Assembly: GCA_029931535.1 (NCBI GenBank)
Contig: JAQPZY010001523.1
Span: forward strand, 2,884,001 to 2,948,000
Source: Margaritifera margaritifera
Lineage: Eukaryota > Mollusca > Bivalvia > Unionida > Margaritiferidae
Direction of reading: 5' to 3'
DNA: 64,000 nucleotides
Shown here: in pieces, positions 1 through 64,000 of the stretch
How positions within the stretch are numbered: position 1 is the first letter of the stretch
Layout of the letters: each line of letters starts with the position of its first letter
Notes under the pieces: generated by a model
Told to the model about the DNA's origin: nothing
Database searches by the model: none
The model's input: only the letters and a program-made list of their open reading frames with translations
Program-made: the position numbers and the translations under genes

Positions 1-760
1 ACATAACTTATCTCACCTTTTTCAATGGATCACCATGAAACCTGGTAATTGTTATGTTCATCATCTGAAGATGTACATCTCAACAAATGACTTTGCTCTG
101 CAATTTTTGTTAGAATTATAATCCTTTTTGTCATCCAGCTGAATGCAGTGTTTGACAGAATCTTGTGAATGCAACTAGTATCAGTTATTTTATGGATTGC
201 TAAACTTGGTATATATTATGATCATCTGAAGATGCACATATCAACAAATCATTGTGCTCCTACGAGTTTTGTGAGAATTATTGCCCTTGTTTATTTGCAG
301 CTGGATGTAGTGTATTACTGAATCATGTGAATGCAACTAGTTCCACAGTTTGTGATGTATCACTGTGGTCATACATATTAATGTCATCATCTGAAGATAT
401 GCATATCAGCAAATCAAAGTGCTCCATTGATTTTTGTTCTTTTTAGCTTGGATCTAGATGTAGTATATGGCTTTTCTTTTGACAAAAACCTTGTTGGGAT
501 GATTAATCAAAAGCCACTGAAAGTAGACAAATGAAATTGTTAAACACATTTGTATTCATATGTATATATCCTGATTAGATTTTCAGGTCATTACAGCATT
601 TTTTCCATTTTTTTAAATACATTGTTGAACTTTTTGGGCTTTCTTGACAAAAACCTTTTTAGCATAATTTAGGAAAGTTCATTTGAGGTAGACAAATGAA
701 ATTTGGCATGCACATATATTTTTGTTGTTGTTTGTTTGCTTTTCTGGTCCAAGATTTTAA
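1..760. repeat. Diverged ~161-165-bp repeat units
   Basis: A motif reading CATCTGAAGATG followed by an A/T-rich 'CAACAAATCA..TGCTCC' stretch recurs at 62, 223 and 388. A second ~165-bp pair follows at about 479 and 644, sharing TTGACAAAAACCTT and GTAGACAAATGAAAT. Related sequence returns at 27650-28120. Function unknown. No EDC4 exon is visible here. Confidence 0.75.
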
Positions 761-1260
761 TTTCCTGGCCCTCATTTGGACAAATGTCAAACTTATTCTT
801 TCAAACAAATATTCACTTTTTCAAATAGGAAAAATTAAAAGATATATCTAAAGCAAATGTATTAAAAAAGTAAATAGTAAACTCGTTCAAAAACAACTTC
901 CTGTACATAAATATTTGCTCTTTGTTAATTATCGCTGCACATAAAGTGTCTGCTAATAGTTTTTGTGTGTGTGAACCTAGATACCAAGCTGCATGATTCT
1001 GCAGCTGACAACACTGAGAAACTGAAAGTTTCCAAATACAGTAGGATCCTAATTCTTCAAATTTGTCAAAGGACATGCGAATGTTTCAGCAAATAGAGGT
1101 TTTGATAATTAAGCCTTCAATATATAATGTAACACTACAGATAAATTTTATCAAATTAATAGGAAATTTTTAGCCTTTGTAAACTGCATTAAATTGCCGA
1201 TATATTTTGAAGGCTCTAAATGTAAGGAATTGCGTCAAATAACTTTAATTTTGTTTTCAG
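760..1260. other. Intron, no recognised content
   Basis: AT-rich sequence ending in the exon A acceptor. I see no exon and no clear repeat. Confidence 0.6.
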
Positions 1261-62721
<61,461 letters not shown>

Positions 62722-62879
62722 GTGAGTGATGGGTTTAAATTGCTGTAACTCACTGCATTAAACTTAGTCTATTCCATTTTGATTTACCTTGGTGGGGTTG
62801 AACCTACATTTTTTTATCCCCTTTCCAACACAGTTGGGAAGGGGTATAGCTTTTTCTAGATGATTGTTCATGTGTTCAT

Positions 62880-64000
62880 TTATTTGTTACTTTCTCAATA
62901 CTTTGTTATCCCTTCAGTATCTTGGATCATATTTTTCACCAACAGTTACAAAAATTGGTATGTAGATACATCTCTGGAAGAGTAAATTAACCATACTAAA
63001 ACTTTGTCACTGTGACCTAATTTGCATGCTTGAGTGGCTTTACCATTTTTTGCTGTTCATTGGTTACACCTTCAGTACATTGGACTCTATTTCACCTACA
63101 CTCATGAACATTTTTATGTAGATACATCTGGACAAAAGAAACTCAACCATATGAAAATTGGGTCAGTGTGACCTAATTTGCATGCTTGAGTGATTTTTGT
63201 ATTTTCAGCCATTCATTCATTACACCCTCAATATACTGAACTCTGTTTCACCTACACATGAAAATTGGTATGCAGATACATCTCGATAAAAGTATCTCGG
63301 CTATACCAAATTTAGGTCACTTTGACTTAATTTGCATGCTTGAGTGACTTTTGTATTTTCAGCTGTTTGTTCATTACACCCTCATTATCTTGGATGCTAC
63401 TTCACCTACACTTTTGAAAATTGATATGTAGATACATCTGGATGAAAGTAACTCAACTATTCCAAAACTAGGTCACTGTGGCCTAATTCATAAACTTTAG
63501 TGCCTTTTGAATTGTCAGTTGTTTGTTCTTTACATCACCATTTGTCCACAATGGGCTTTTTCACCTACAAAGATGAATGTTTGCATGTAGTTGCATCTCA
63601 AGAAAAGTAACTTGACCATACCAAAACTAGGTCAGTGTGACCTAATTCATATGCTTGAGTGACTTTTGTATTTTCAGCTGATTGTTTGTTACACCCCACT
63701 ATCTTGGACCCTATTTCACCTACTTTCAGAATTTTTTTTAATGGATACATCTCAAGGAAAGTAACTCATATATACCAAAACTAGGTCAGTTTGCCTTAAT
63801 TTTCATGCTTGAGTGAATTTTGTATTTTCATCTGTTCGTTCATTACACTCTCATGATGTTGGACCCTATTTCACTTGCATTCATGAGAATTCTTATATGG
63901 GTACATCTTGATAAAAGTAACTCGACCATACCAAAACTAATTTGATGCGATCCAATTTTCATGCTCTGGTGACTTTTTTATTTTCAGCTGTTTGTTCATT
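62880..64000. repeat. Second array of the GGTCAnnnTGACC repeat, runs off the window
   Basis: About seven units of ~150-158 bp in the same order and orientation as 10920-12430. Exact palindromes are at 63161 and 63630; near-palindromes are in most other units. The phrases 'TAATTTGCATGCTTGAGTG' and 'ACTTTTGTATTTTCAGCTG' repeat. Confidence 0.92.

Overview
The window looks like one stretch of a repeat-rich, AT-rich invertebrate nuclear genome, most likely a bivalve mollusc. That identification is an inference from intron style and repeat types (tRNA-headed SINEs, a repeat opening with TTAGCTCACCTG, MITEs, a DIRS element); nothing here fixes the species. There is no bacterial or viral gene organisation: no operons, no CRISPR array, no rRNA.

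One host gene can be supported. It runs on the + strand through the whole window and continues past both ends: EDC4 (Ge-1/Hedls), the scaffold of the mRNA decapping complex. I assembled 17 internal coding exons between 1261 and 62721. All have GT-AG borders, and their phases join into one open frame of 2565 nt (855 codons). Exons 1-6 encode the later part of the N-terminal WD40 propeller. Exons 7-8 encode the propeller exit. Exons 9-14 encode a long low-complexity Ser/Thr/Pro/acidic linker. Exons 15-17 start the C-terminal helical region used for P-body assembly and decapping-factor binding. The start codon, the first blades and the C-terminus lie outside the window. Coding sequence is about 4% of the window.

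The rest is intron filled with repeats. 1-8 kb: old ~165-bp repeats, a long TA run and a 1.7-kb TIR element. 8-20 kb: two abutting MITEs, an array of ~150-160-bp repeats carrying GGTCAnnnTGACC palindromes, two foldback elements, a TTAGCTCACCTG-type repeat and a first copy of a pogo-like TIR element. 20-34 kb: SINEs (two with clean target-site duplications), a 49-bp minisatellite and a LINE fragment. 35-39.4 kb: a stack of four tandem arrays (22, 147, 34 and 124 bp) ending in a DIRS-type inverted repeat. 42.4-47.0 kb: a decayed DIRS-like retrotransposon with gag-, RT- and tyrosine-recombinase-like remnants, inverted terminal repeats and an internal complementary region. 51-54.7 kb: a second LINE, a ~48-bp tandem array and a SINE. 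56.2-59.2 kb: a second pogo-like copy split by an antisense L1-like LINE. 62.9-64 kb: the GGTCAnnnTGACC repeat again.

I found no undescribed coding system. The most interesting observations are the 124-bp satellite, whose unit ends in the terminus of the DIRS inverted repeat, the complete DIRS ITR/internal-complement architecture, the repeated nuclear-receptor-like palindromes, and a strong in-frame splice donor inside EDC4 exon 10.
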